A stretch of DNA of 64,000 nucleotides, from assembly GCA_026705605.1 (NCBI GenBank), contig JAPPAK010000007.1:248001-312000 (forward strand), read 5' to 3'. Under the pieces are notes generated by a model. The model was not told the DNA's origin and searched no databases. It saw only the letters and a program-made list of their open reading frames with translations. The stretch is from Chloroflexota bacterium (GTDB taxonomy: Bacteria; Chloroflexota; Dehalococcoidia; Tepidiformales; Tepidiformaceae). Shown piece by piece: positions 24,908-33,044 of the stretch (its first letter is position 1; the number at the start of each line of letters is the position of its first letter). The translations under genes and the position numbers were made by a program.

Positions 24908-26280
24908 GCCAGGAGCTCCGCACAGCGGCGCAACAGGCGCTTCTCGGACGAGGGGAGAAGTGCGAGGAAGGGGCGGGCGGCTTCCTTGTCGCCATCGATG
25001 AGGTGGAGGATGGCGGCCACGCGGGCGAGCATGGTGTGGTCGAACCCGGCCAGATCCTCGCCGAGAAGCGCATCGACGGGACGGGTTCCCGCGTCCGCGA
25101 GGGCGCGAAGCATACTCGCGAGGCGGGCGGCCTCGAGCGTCTCGCTGAAGGGGTCCTCGATCGGGTCGGGCGAGAGGGTGTCGGCGCGAATGGCCCGGGC
25201 CTCCATGTCGTCCTCGTCCCAGACGCGGTAGTGGCGCAGAAGTGACTCGACGGTGACGGCGCGCACGAGCCGGGGCTGGGGCACAGACTCGCCGAAAGCC
25301 CGCATCGCGAGGCCCTCGCGGATGCCGCCGGAGGCGACCGTGAGCCGGTCGGCTCCGAGGCGCCGCATCATCTCTTCGAGGATGATGGCGCCGCCGACGA
25401 TGGAGTCGGCGCGGCCGGCGCGCACGCCATCGATGGCGGAGCGCTCGTTCGTGCTGTGGCCGGCAAGGAAGGCGCTTACGCCCCGAAGGGTGTCGCGATC
25501 GAGGGAGTAGCCGTGGGTGCGCGGGATGGGATAGGGGGCCCGCCGCTGGGCGAAGCGGGCAAGGGTTCGGGCGCTGCCGCCGGTCGCGACCAGCTCCTCG
25601 CCCTCGGCCAGACCGGAGGGTGCGCTGGTTGCGAGCGTGTCCGCGACCATGTGTCGCATGGCCTTGAGCTGTTTGCGCGCGGGCGGGTCCTCGGTGAGCC
25701 ACTCGGCGCTCGCGCTGAGTGCGCCCAGGGGGAAGCTCCAGGCGCCAACGATCCTGCCGGCGATGACGCGGGCGACCTCGGTGCTCCCACCGCCGATATC
25801 GACGACGACGCCGGAGCGGATGGGCAGGCCGTGCAGGGCCCCGGTGGCGGCGTACTCGGCTTCCTCCGAGCCGTCGAGCACCTCGATCGCGAGCCCCAGT
25901 TCGGCGTGCACGCGAGCGAGCAGCTCGGCGCGGTTGCGCGCGGAGCGGATGGCGGCGGTGGCGACGACCCTGATCGAGTCGGCGCCTGCCTCGCGGGCAA
26001 AGGCCGCGAATTCGCCGACGGCGTCGATGGTGGTGGCGATGCCGCGTTCGCTGAGGCGGGAGTTTTCGTCGAGCTCGGTGGCGAGGCGGAGATCGAGCCG
26101 TTCCTCGGCGACGACCTCGATTACGCCCGGGATGGGGTGTTCAACGACGACGACGCGGGCCGAGTTCGAGCCGAGGTCGACGATGGCGAGCGGGGCCTTC
26201 GAAGGGGGAGCAAAGGAAACGCCGTCAGTAACGGCGGATGGAGCAGAACTATCTGGGAAAACTCCCATCAACGTCACCAT
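24904..26280 (-). CDS. ppx: Exopolyphosphatase / pppGpp phosphatase (Ppx/GppA)
   Basis: This enzyme of the actin-like ATPase superfamily removes terminal phosphate from polyphosphate or converts pppGpp to ppGpp. The two phosphate-binding motifs are AIVDLGSNSARVVVVE near the start and VVDIGGGSTEVARV at about residue 160; TVASGGIREGL is the third. A C-terminal helical extension brings it to about 458 residues. Start at 26280 (MVTLMGVFPD) or 26268; an upstream in-frame stretch is proline-rich and not convincing. It lies 34 bases downstream of the CYTH-CHAD gene, in the same direction, next to ppk1. Confidence 0.9.
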   Translation of the reverse strand: MVTLMGVFPDSSAPSAVTDGVSFAPPSKAPLAIVDLGSNSARVVVVEHPIPGVIEVVAEERLDLRLATELDENSRLSERGIATTIDAVGEFAAFAREAGADSIRVVATAAIRSARNRAELLARVHAELGLAIEVLDGSEEAEYAATGALHGLPIRSGVVVDIGGGSTEVARVIAGRIVGAWSFPLGALSASAEWLTEDPPARKQLKAMRHMVADTLATSAPSGLAEGEELVATGGSARTLARFAQRRAPYPIPRTHGYSLDRDTLRGVSAFLAGHSTNERSAIDGVRAGRADSIVGGAIILEEMMRRLGADRLTVASGGIREGLAMRAFGESVPQPRLVRAVTVESLLRHYRVWDEDDMEARAIRADTLSPDPIEDPFSETLEAARLASMLRALADAGTRPVDALLGEDLAGFDHTMLARVAAILHLIDGDKEAARPFLALLPSSEKRLLRRCAELLA

Positions 26281-26314
26281 AATGGATGGGAGTCCAGGAA
26301 ATGTTAACGAGCGT

Positions 26315-27871
26315 TCACGAATTGGAGAGGGCGCCCTTGAGGGTGTGCCAGCGGCGTCCGCGAAGGCGAGCATAGCGCTTGGGAAACTTCCAGCGATAGC
26401 CCTCGGCCTCGGCAACTGCGTTGGCGGCCAACTCGGCGGCGGCACGAAGGCCGCCCTTGCCGAGGCTTTCGTCCTTCGCCAACCCCGAGTAGAACTCCGC
26501 CGCGATCACGGCGTCCTGGTGGTCGCCGAGCAGGGTCTGAAGCCTCGTCACCTGGCGGATGTAGGCCTCGGCAGGTTCCCCGCCAAGGGGGGAGAAGAAT
26601 TCCAGCACGTAGCGCAGGTCCCGCACCTTCAGGCGAAGGGCGTGGTAGTCGGAGTCGGGGGAGCTGGCCCTGACCGCGGATCCAGTGTCCCGGGCAGGGC
26701 GGCGCTGGGCCTGGATAAGGGGGAGGGCCGCCTTCAGGGCCGATTCGTCGCCACGGCCGGGGACCGGTCCCGCGCGGAGCAGGTCCGACATCGCTTCGGT
26801 CATCGCGACATAACGATCCGAGTCGAAAGCCGCGAGCACGGCCTCCCGGGCGCGGGCGCGCCGTTCATCGAAGATCGCCTCGATCGCCTTTGCAGCCTTG
26901 CGTCCAATCAGCGGCGCGGCCAGGGCGAAGCGCTCCCGTTGCACGTCGAGGTCGCGGGCCTCGCCGAGGGAGCGCCCGAGCCAGCGCAGCTCCTTGCCCT
27001 GATCCGCGAGCTCCGGGGGGAGAATGTCCTGGAAGGTTTCGAGGGCTGCGCGCAAGCGCCGGGTGGCGACACGCATCTGGTGGACGCCTTCGATGTCCTC
27101 ACCGAGGCGAGCCATGGGCTCGTGCTCGACGAGCCGAAGGAAGCCCCGCCGGAGGGATGCGTAGGCGACTTCGGCCAGTGTGCTCAGGCGGTCGACGGTC
27201 ATGGGTCCGAGGGGGCGGGGTTCCCAGCCGGGCGAGGCGCCCGACGCGGCCAGGGCGGCCGCCAGCTTGCCGGTGGGCGCGGGGCGCAGGCCGGCGCCCA
27301 CCTGCAGGGCCCCGACGAAGGGTCGGGCGCGGTCGACGGCATCCCCGTCCACCTCTACCTCGACATACTGCAACTCGTGGGCGCGCGACCCCTCCCCGAC
27401 GGTTGTGCGGTCGAGGGACACCTCCCCGAGGGGTCCGTCACCATCGGCCAGGGTGAGGGTGGTGCGGTGCGTGGTGAGGGCGGCGACACGCGCGAGCGGA
27501 TGGGGTCCGGCGAGCGTGCGGAGAAGACGGCCGGCTTCGCCTGCAGGCTTGGCGATGTTTCCGGCGAGCCCGCCGAGGGCGTCGATAGGCTCGTTCAGCT
27601 CGATGCGACGGCGCATGTGGGCGTCGCCACCGGAGAGCCCCTTGAGCGTGAGCTCGGCTGCTTCGCCCCGCCGGCGCACGCGGCAGGCGAAGCCGGCCCG
27701 CCAGACGAGCCAGCCAGCGGTGTCCCAGTACTCGTCGTGCTGCTCGCGTTCGGGTTGGGCGCTCACCTCGAAGGCGTCCGGGGTGTTCTCATCGAGCCAG
27801 GTGCGCACGGCGGCGAGGTCATCGGCGATGAACTGCCACTCCGTTTCCATAACCGTGGCCGAATTTGTCAT
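26315..27871 (-). CDS. CYTH-CHAD domain protein (polyphosphate-linked)
   Basis: This 518-residue protein has an N-terminal CYTH (triphosphate tunnel) domain, with METEWQFIA opening and the basic/acidic strands RVRRRGEAAELTLKG and MRRRIELNEP. It is followed by a C-terminal CHAD domain (about residues 225-510) with the histidine-containing VHQMRVATRRLRAALETF and LRYVLEFFSPL. CHAD domains bind polyphosphate; CYTH domains hydrolyse tri- or polyphosphate. It sits with ppx on one strand and divergently faces ppk1. The usual ExExK CYTH motif at the N-terminus reads ETEWQF, a departure that may weaken catalysis. Confidence 0.88.
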   Translation of the reverse strand: MTNSATVMETEWQFIADDLAAVRTWLDENTPDAFEVSAQPEREQHDEYWDTAGWLVWRAGFACRVRRRGEAAELTLKGLSGGDAHMRRRIELNEPIDALGGLAGNIAKPAGEAGRLLRTLAGPHPLARVAALTTHRTTLTLADGDGPLGEVSLDRTTVGEGSRAHELQYVEVEVDGDAVDRARPFVGALQVGAGLRPAPTGKLAAALAASGASPGWEPRPLGPMTVDRLSTLAEVAYASLRRGFLRLVEHEPMARLGEDIEGVHQMRVATRRLRAALETFQDILPPELADQGKELRWLGRSLGEARDLDVQRERFALAAPLIGRKAAKAIEAIFDERRARAREAVLAAFDSDRYVAMTEAMSDLLRAGPVPGRGDESALKAALPLIQAQRRPARDTGSAVRASSPDSDYHALRLKVRDLRYVLEFFSPLGGEPAEAYIRQVTRLQTLLGDHQDAVIAAEFYSGLAKDESLGKGGLRAAAELAANAVAEAEGYRWKFPKRYARLRGRRWHTLKGALSNS

Positions 27872-27958
27872 GGATTTGTATCGTAAACGGTCCGGGAAGC
27901 GGCTCGTTCACACACTGGTCGTTACTGCCCGGACTATCCAGTCGAAGGGGCATCGTCG

Positions 27959-29842
27959 TTGGTTTCCACCGTTCTCTCCCGCGAACGCTCCTGGCTCCGG
28001 TTCAACCACCGCGTCCTGCTGCAGGCGACCCGGGACGACGTTCCTCTGCTGGAGAAGCTGCGCTTCCTCGCGATCTTCGCGGCGAACCTCGACGAGTTCT
28101 TCGCGGCGCGCATCTACGGCGTGTACGAACGCGGGCGAAGCGGCGGCCGGCAGGAGCAGGACGAGTACCGGACGGTCCTGGCGGAGGCGTACGAGAGCGC
28201 ACTGCAGGCCACCGAGATCCACGAGCAGCTGCGGAATGCGCTCACGGAGGTCGGCTTCCTGCTGCTGGAGCCGGGGGAGCTGACGCCCCTCGAGCGGAGC
28301 TACTTCGGCGCGTACCTGGCGGAGGAGGCCTCGCCGCGGGCGGACCTGCTCGATCCGGGGGCGCTGTCGGGACTGTCGAGCCAGGCCCTCTACCTGGCGG
28401 CGGGGCGCGAGTCGCTGGACTACCTGGTGCGCCTCCCCGACTCGCTGCCGCGGCTGCTGCCGGTGCCGGGGCGGCCGGGGGCGTTCGTGCGGCTGGGACC
28501 GCTCGTGCGCCTGCGCAGCGACCTCTTCCTGCCGGAAGACCTGCCCATGTACGAGATGCGGCTCACGCGCCTGGCCGACCTCGACGTGCAGCGCGTCGAC
28601 TGGGACGACCTCGCGCAGGCGATCGAGGACCGGCCGGAGGGGCCGGCGACGCGCCTGGAAGTCGAGCGGGCCTTCCCCTGGGTGGCAGACGTACGGGAAG
28701 CGCTCAACCTGCCCGAGGAGGCGGCCTTCCGGCTCTCGCCGCCCCTCGATCACCGCTACCTGAACACGCTCATCGGAGAGGATCCGCCGAGGCCGAACTC
28801 GACGCCCCTCCGGTACGAGCCGATCGAGCCACGGGAAGCGCCGGACTTCGAGTCCGATCCCTTCGGACTGCTCGACGAGCGCGACGTGGCGTTCTACCAC
28901 CCGCTCGACGACTACGGCGCCGTCGAGGCCTTCGTGGATCGCGCGGCGGCGGACCCGGAGGTCGACCAGATACGCGTCAGCCTGTACCGCCTGGGGGCGC
29001 GCAATCCGATCGCGGAAGCCCTGATGCGGGCGGCGGAGGCGGGGAAGGACGTGGCGGTGCTGCTGGAGGGGCGGGCCCGCTTCGACGAGCTCCAGAACCT
29101 GCACTGGAGCCTGCTGTTCCGGGCCTCGGGCATCCGCATCCTGCCGCTGCCGGTGGGCTACAAGGTTCACGCCAAGGCGCTGTACGTGCGGCGGGCGGGG
29201 CGGGGCTACGTGCACCTGTGTACGGGCAACTACAACCCGATGAACGGGCGGCTCTACACCGACATCTCGCTGTTCAGCTCGAACGCGGAGCTTGCGGGCG
29301 ACGCGCTGGAGTTCTTCGAGTCGCTCGAAGATGGCGAGCCGCCCCAGCTCCAGCGCATGCGGTACGGGATCGACGCCCGGGACGCGATGCTGGAGAAGAT
29401 CCGGGCAGAGGCGAACTCCGGAGGCCACATCATCCTCAAGATGAACCATCTGACCGATCCGGCCGTCTTCGAGGCGCTTGGGGAGGCGGCGGATGCGGGG
29501 GCGCGCGTGGACGTGATCGCGCGCAGCACGCTCACCCTGCACGACGAGCGCTTCACGATGCGGAGCATCGTTGGGCGCTTCCTGGAACATGCGCGCGTGG
29601 CTGCGTTCCAGTCGGGCGGTGCGTGGGAGGTGTGGGCCGGCAGCGCCGACTGGATGCCGCGCAACTTCGAGGAGCGGATCGAGCTCATCTTTCCGGTGCT
29701 GGACACGGACATCGCGGCGCACATCGTCGAGCTGCTGCACCGGCAGATGCAGGACGACGTCAACGCCTTCGACATGCTCCCCGACGGGACACATGAACCG
29801 CGCTGGGGCGGCGAGGTGAACGCACAGCTCGTTCCCCTGTAG
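27959..29842 (+). CDS. ppk1: Polyphosphate kinase 1
   Basis: PPK1 reversibly makes polyphosphate from ATP. The N-terminal RERSWLRFNHRVLLQA and LRFLAIFAANLDEFFAARI blocks are diagnostic. The autophosphorylated histidine lies in GYKVHAKALYV (about residue 404), and the second phospholipase-D-like half includes TMRSIVGRFLEHARV. It is 627 residues, somewhat short of the usual 690. I take TTG at 27959 as start because GAAGGGG lies 8 bases upstream and the family N-terminus follows at once. It is divergent from CYTH-CHAD/ppx, with 87 bases between them. Confidence 0.93.
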   Translation: MVSTVLSRERSWLRFNHRVLLQATRDDVPLLEKLRFLAIFAANLDEFFAARIYGVYERGRSGGRQEQDEYRTVLAEAYESALQATEIHEQLRNALTEVGFLLLEPGELTPLERSYFGAYLAEEASPRADLLDPGALSGLSSQALYLAAGRESLDYLVRLPDSLPRLLPVPGRPGAFVRLGPLVRLRSDLFLPEDLPMYEMRLTRLADLDVQRVDWDDLAQAIEDRPEGPATRLEVERAFPWVADVREALNLPEEAAFRLSPPLDHRYLNTLIGEDPPRPNSTPLRYEPIEPREAPDFESDPFGLLDERDVAFYHPLDDYGAVEAFVDRAAADPEVDQIRVSLYRLGARNPIAEALMRAAEAGKDVAVLLEGRARFDELQNLHWSLLFRASGIRILPLPVGYKVHAKALYVRRAGRGYVHLCTGNYNPMNGRLYTDISLFSSNAELAGDALEFFESLEDGEPPQLQRMRYGIDARDAMLEKIRAEANSGGHIILKMNHLTDPAVFEALGEAADAGARVDVIARSTLTLHDERFTMRSIVGRFLEHARVAAFQSGGAWEVWAGSADWMPRNFEERIELIFPVLDTDIAAHIVELLHRQMQDDVNAFDMLPDGTHEPRWGGEVNAQLVPL

Positions 29843-29912
29843 CGCAGCGGGGCATCGCCGTGCTGGCCTGACGGCTTGCGCTCGGGGTGTTGCGCGCGCA
29901 CGCTGAGCACAC

Positions 29913-31307
29913 ATGCGAGTGTCCGCGCGCCGCACGGTGCGACGGCGGCTGATGGGCTCACGAACCATCAGCATCGAGCCCCCGAGCCGTTCACGACCCT
30001 TCGGCTCGGGCGGCATCCGCATCCTCATTGGGTTCGGACTGGTCCTCGCGATCGCGACACCCCTGCTGCACCTGCCCATCTCCCACACCGGGCAGGAACC
30101 GACCGTGCTCGAGTCTCTGTTCACGGCGATCTCGGCGATCTGCGTGACGGGCCTGGTGGTGGTCGAGACGCAGACGCACTGGAGCCATTTCGGCGAGGCC
30201 GTGATCCTCGCGCTCATCCAGGTTGGCGGGCTCGGCTACATGGCGGGGATGGGGATCGTGCTGTGGGTGCTGGGGCGCAACCTGGGCCTGCGCGACCGCA
30301 ACCTGATGCGCCTCTACTACGGGGCGCCGAGCATGCGCGAATCGGTCTCGTTCGTACGGACGATCGTGCTCTACACGCTGACGTTCGAGGTGCTGGGCAC
30401 GCTTGCGCTGTTCGGGGGCTTCGTGAGTGCGGGCGTACCGATCGCGCGGAGCGTGTGGTGGGCGGTGTTCCATGCGGTCTCTGCCTTCAACGTGGCGGGT
30501 TTCAACGTGACGGGCGAGGACATGCGTCCGTTCGCCGACGATCCGGCCGTGCTCATTCCCATGATCATCCTCTGCCTCGGGGGTTCGCTGGGGGCGGTGC
30601 CGGTCATCCTTGGCGTGCTGCGGCTCGACCCTCGCCGGATGCCGCTCGACGCGAAGATGGTGCTGGCGGCGGCGGTCTGCGTGGTGGGGGGGAGCGCGCT
30701 GTTCATCGGCATCGCGGAGTGGGCGAACACGGGCACTCTGGCAACGGTGGCGGAGAGCGACCGTCCCGTGCTGGCGCTCTTCCAGGCGTCGATGTGGGTC
30801 TCGGGCTTCAGTGCGGTCGAGACGGGCCTTCTGCACGAGCACACGAAGCTGTTCGAGTCGGTGCTGATGCTGGTGGGCGGGGCGGCCGGATCGCCAGCGG
30901 GAGGGCTGAAGCTGGGGACGCTGGCGGTGCTCGTGGCCGGCACGGTGGCCGCCCTGCGGGGCCGCGACGGCGTGGTCGCCTTCGGGCGCCTGCTCCCGCA
31001 GGCGGTGATCCGTCAGGCGGTTGGCATCGTGTTCGCGTTCGCAGCGGTCCACTTCGTCGTGTCGATGATCCTGCTGCGGATGTCAAATGAACCGTTCATC
31101 GACGTGCTCTACGAGACGTCCTCGGCGGTGGGAACGGTGGGGTGGTCGACGGGGATCACGCCGGATCTGAGCACGGCCGCCACGGTCGTGGTGATGGTCA
31201 CGATCCTGGTGGGGCGGTTCCTGCCGCTGCTGCTGGTGTTGCAGATCGCCCGCAGCCGCAAGGCGCCGGTCGGCGCCCAGCTCGTCGACAACGTGCGGTT
31301 GGGGTAG
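29913..31307 (+). CDS. TrkH/KtrB-family potassium uptake protein
   Basis: This is a membrane cation channel subunit of 464 residues with four pore repeats. The selectivity-filter segments are SAICVTGL, SAFNVAGFNV, SMWVSGFSAVETG and SSAVGTVGWSTG. The second and third repeats depart from the simple T-x-G form, as in some KtrB proteins. The start is ATG at 29913; an internal ATG at 29952 is also possible. No TrkA/KtrA RCK subunit is encoded in the window, so the gating partner is elsewhere. It follows ppk1 by 70 bases. Confidence 0.9.
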   Translation: MRVSARRTVRRRLMGSRTISIEPPSRSRPFGSGGIRILIGFGLVLAIATPLLHLPISHTGQEPTVLESLFTAISAICVTGLVVVETQTHWSHFGEAVILALIQVGGLGYMAGMGIVLWVLGRNLGLRDRNLMRLYYGAPSMRESVSFVRTIVLYTLTFEVLGTLALFGGFVSAGVPIARSVWWAVFHAVSAFNVAGFNVTGEDMRPFADDPAVLIPMIILCLGGSLGAVPVILGVLRLDPRRMPLDAKMVLAAAVCVVGGSALFIGIAEWANTGTLATVAESDRPVLALFQASMWVSGFSAVETGLLHEHTKLFESVLMLVGGAAGSPAGGLKLGTLAVLVAGTVAALRGRDGVVAFGRLLPQAVIRQAVGIVFAFAAVHFVVSMILLRMSNEPFIDVLYETSSAVGTVGWSTGITPDLSTAATVVVMVTILVGRFLPLLLVLQIARSRKAPVGAQLVDNVRLG

Positions 31308-31323
31308 CTGCGCCCGGTCCGTC

Positions 31324-32493
31324 CTAGGGGTTGAAGCCGGGGGGCAGGCGGAGGTGCGAAGGGTTCAGGTCCTCGACGGAGGGGCAGCCGAGCAGCGTGA
31401 GCGTTCCCGCGATGCCCTGGCGGTAGACCTCGAGAATCTGACGCACGCCCTGCTCGCCGCCGGCGGCGAGAGCCCAGATGTAGGGACGCCCGACCATGAC
31501 GGCCTTCGCCCCCAAAGCCACCGCCTTCACGACATCGCTGCCGCGGCGCACGCCACCGTCGAGGAGCACCTCGAGGTTGTCGCCGACGGCATCGACGATC
31601 TCGGGGAGGACGCGGATGGTGGCGGGGGAGCCGTCGAGGGAGTTGCCGCCGTGGTTCGAGACGGAGATGGCGTCGACGCCCTCATCGACGGCGCGGCGGG
31701 CATCGTCGATGGAGGTGATGCCCTTCACGACGAAGGGGCCGTCCCACTGCTTGCGGGCCCAGACGATGTCGTCCCAGGTAGGAGGATGGGCCATGATGCC
31801 GGCGCCCACCTGGCTCGCGGTCAGGTTGGCGTTGCCGGGGGCGTTCGGGAATACGAGGTCGACGCCGCCCTTGAGGAAGTTGAGCGCCCAGAGGGGCCGC
31901 GTGATCATCTCGGGGGCGTACTTGAGGGCGGTTGGCAGATCGACGGTGTCGGGGACGCCGGGGTGGCCGCGCTGGTAGTCCTGGCCGCCGGAGAGGGCGG
32001 CGAAGTCGACGGTGATGATGAGGACGCGGCAGCCGGCGGCCTTGGCGCGCTCGATGGCGACGGCGGACCCTTCGCGGCCGCCGAGCATGTAGAGCTGGAA
32101 CCAGACGTCGCTGGCGTTGGCCGTGATGGTCTCGATGGAGTAGCTCGAGAGGATGCCGAGTCCGACGGCCGTGCCGGCGGCCTCGGCGGCGCGGGCGACC
32201 CCGAGTTCGCCATCGGGATGGGCGATGCGGATGAAGCCGGCGGGTGTCGTGATGAGGGGCATCGAGATTTCGCGCCCGAGGACGGTGGTCGAGAGCTTGC
32301 GGGGCTCGTGGGAGTCGAGGATGCGAGCCTGCAGGCCGATCTCCTTGAAGCCGTCGCGATTGGCGCGGACGGTGCGGCGGAGCTCGGTGCCGGCCTCGGT
32401 GTACCAGTAGATGGATCGCGGCAGCTTGCGCTTGGCCTCGCGGCGAGCGTGCGCCACAGACGTGAGGGGGACGGTTCCCAGACCAAGGACCAT
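31324..32493 (-). CDS. FMN-dependent alpha-hydroxy-acid oxidase family protein, MftD-like
   Basis: This is a 389-residue TIM-barrel flavoprotein. The active-site and FMN segments are AISVSNHGGNSLDG (with the catalytic His), EVLLDGGVRRGSDVVKAVALGAKAVMVGRPY and TPAGFIRIAHPDGE. By recollected comparison it is most like MftD (pre-mycofactocin synthase) and its mycobacterial relatives, sharing PPTWEDI-like, KGITSIDDA and C-terminal LxPxGF patterns. No mftA, mftB, mftC, mftE or mftF is in the window, so either the cluster is elsewhere or this is a lactate-oxidase-like relative. Start at 32493; tail to tail with trkH. Confidence 0.8.
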   Translation of the reverse strand: MVLGLGTVPLTSVAHARREAKRKLPRSIYWYTEAGTELRRTVRANRDGFKEIGLQARILDSHEPRKLSTTVLGREISMPLITTPAGFIRIAHPDGELGVARAAEAAGTAVGLGILSSYSIETITANASDVWFQLYMLGGREGSAVAIERAKAAGCRVLIITVDFAALSGGQDYQRGHPGVPDTVDLPTALKYAPEMITRPLWALNFLKGGVDLVFPNAPGNANLTASQVGAGIMAHPPTWDDIVWARKQWDGPFVVKGITSIDDARRAVDEGVDAISVSNHGGNSLDGSPATIRVLPEIVDAVGDNLEVLLDGGVRRGSDVVKAVALGAKAVMVGRPYIWALAAGGEQGVRQILEVYRQGIAGTLTLLGCPSVEDLNPSHLRLPPGFNP

Positions 32494-32539
32494 TGGGCTC
32501 CTCCTGGAGGGGTCGAGCCTTCGTGGCCCGGGTGTGCTG

Positions 32540-32616
32540 TGGTAGCAGGGGAGAGACTCGAACTCTCGACCTCACGATTATGAGTCGTGCGCTCTTACCA
32601 GCTGAGCTACCCTGCC
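32540..32616 (-). tRNA. tRNA-Met (anticodon CAT), elongator type
   Basis: Read on the minus strand, the cloverleaf starts GGCAGGG and ends CCCTGCT-A followed by encoded CCA (32542-32540). D arm GCTC/GAGC, anticodon stem CACGA/TCGTG around loop CTCATAA, and T arm GAGAG/CTCTC are all paired. The anticodon stem lacks the three G-C pairs of initiator tRNA, so it is an elongator Met, or an Ile tRNA with a modified CAU. Confidence 0.95.
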
Positions 32617-32675
32617 ACGAAGGCTCAAGGGTACGGAGCGCCCGCGCGTCGGGCAATGTGGGGAGGGTGGCTGCA

Positions 32676-33017
32676 ATGGTCGGGGGGACAGGCGCCTGGA
32701 ATGCGATTCGGCGCTTCGTCCGCCTGCCGTGGAGGCGAAGGCTCTCCGCGGAAGCCATCGGCATCCTGCTGGAGACCGCCAGGACCGGGGAGCGGGACTT
32801 CCCCGAGACGATCGAGGGGCAGGAGGCGGTCGACGAGTTGCTGGATGCGGGATATGTGGAGCTCTACCAGCCAACGCAGGGCGAGACCGTCTTCACGCGG
32901 CGGGGGAGCTTCCAGGAGGCGGTTGAGGTGCAGACGTACGCGAGCCGAGTCCGCCTGGTCACGACCTCGAAGGGCGAAACGCTCGCGCGGCGGCTGTCTC
33001 CGCGCATTGGGGAGTGA
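32676..33017 (+). CDS. Small hypothetical protein, possible winged-helix
   Basis: This 113-residue protein opens with a basic stretch (RRFVRLPWRRRLSAEAIG). A helical region (EAVDELLDAGYVELYQPTQG) is then followed by strands ending FTRRGSF and a last helix LVTTSKGETLARRL. This alternation resembles a winged-helix DNA-binding fold, but I do not recognise the family. The ATG at 32676 has a good GGGAGGG site. It starts just beyond the divergent tRNA-Met and is convergent with the sbcC-like gene, which ends 28 bases away. Confidence 0.55.
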   Translation: MVGGTGAWNAIRRFVRLPWRRRLSAEAIGILLETARTGERDFPETIEGQEAVDELLDAGYVELYQPTQGETVFTRRGSFQEAVEVQTYASRVRLVTTSKGETLARRLSPRIGE

Positions 33018-33044
33018 CGGCAGGGCAGCGAGCCTGCAGGGTCT

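Noticed and set aside
27906..27911. GTTCAC hexamers near the polyphosphate genes (also at 26313-26318) as PHO boxes
   Set aside because: Only single, non-tandem copies are seen; a PhoP site needs at least two regularly spaced repeats, which I could not find.
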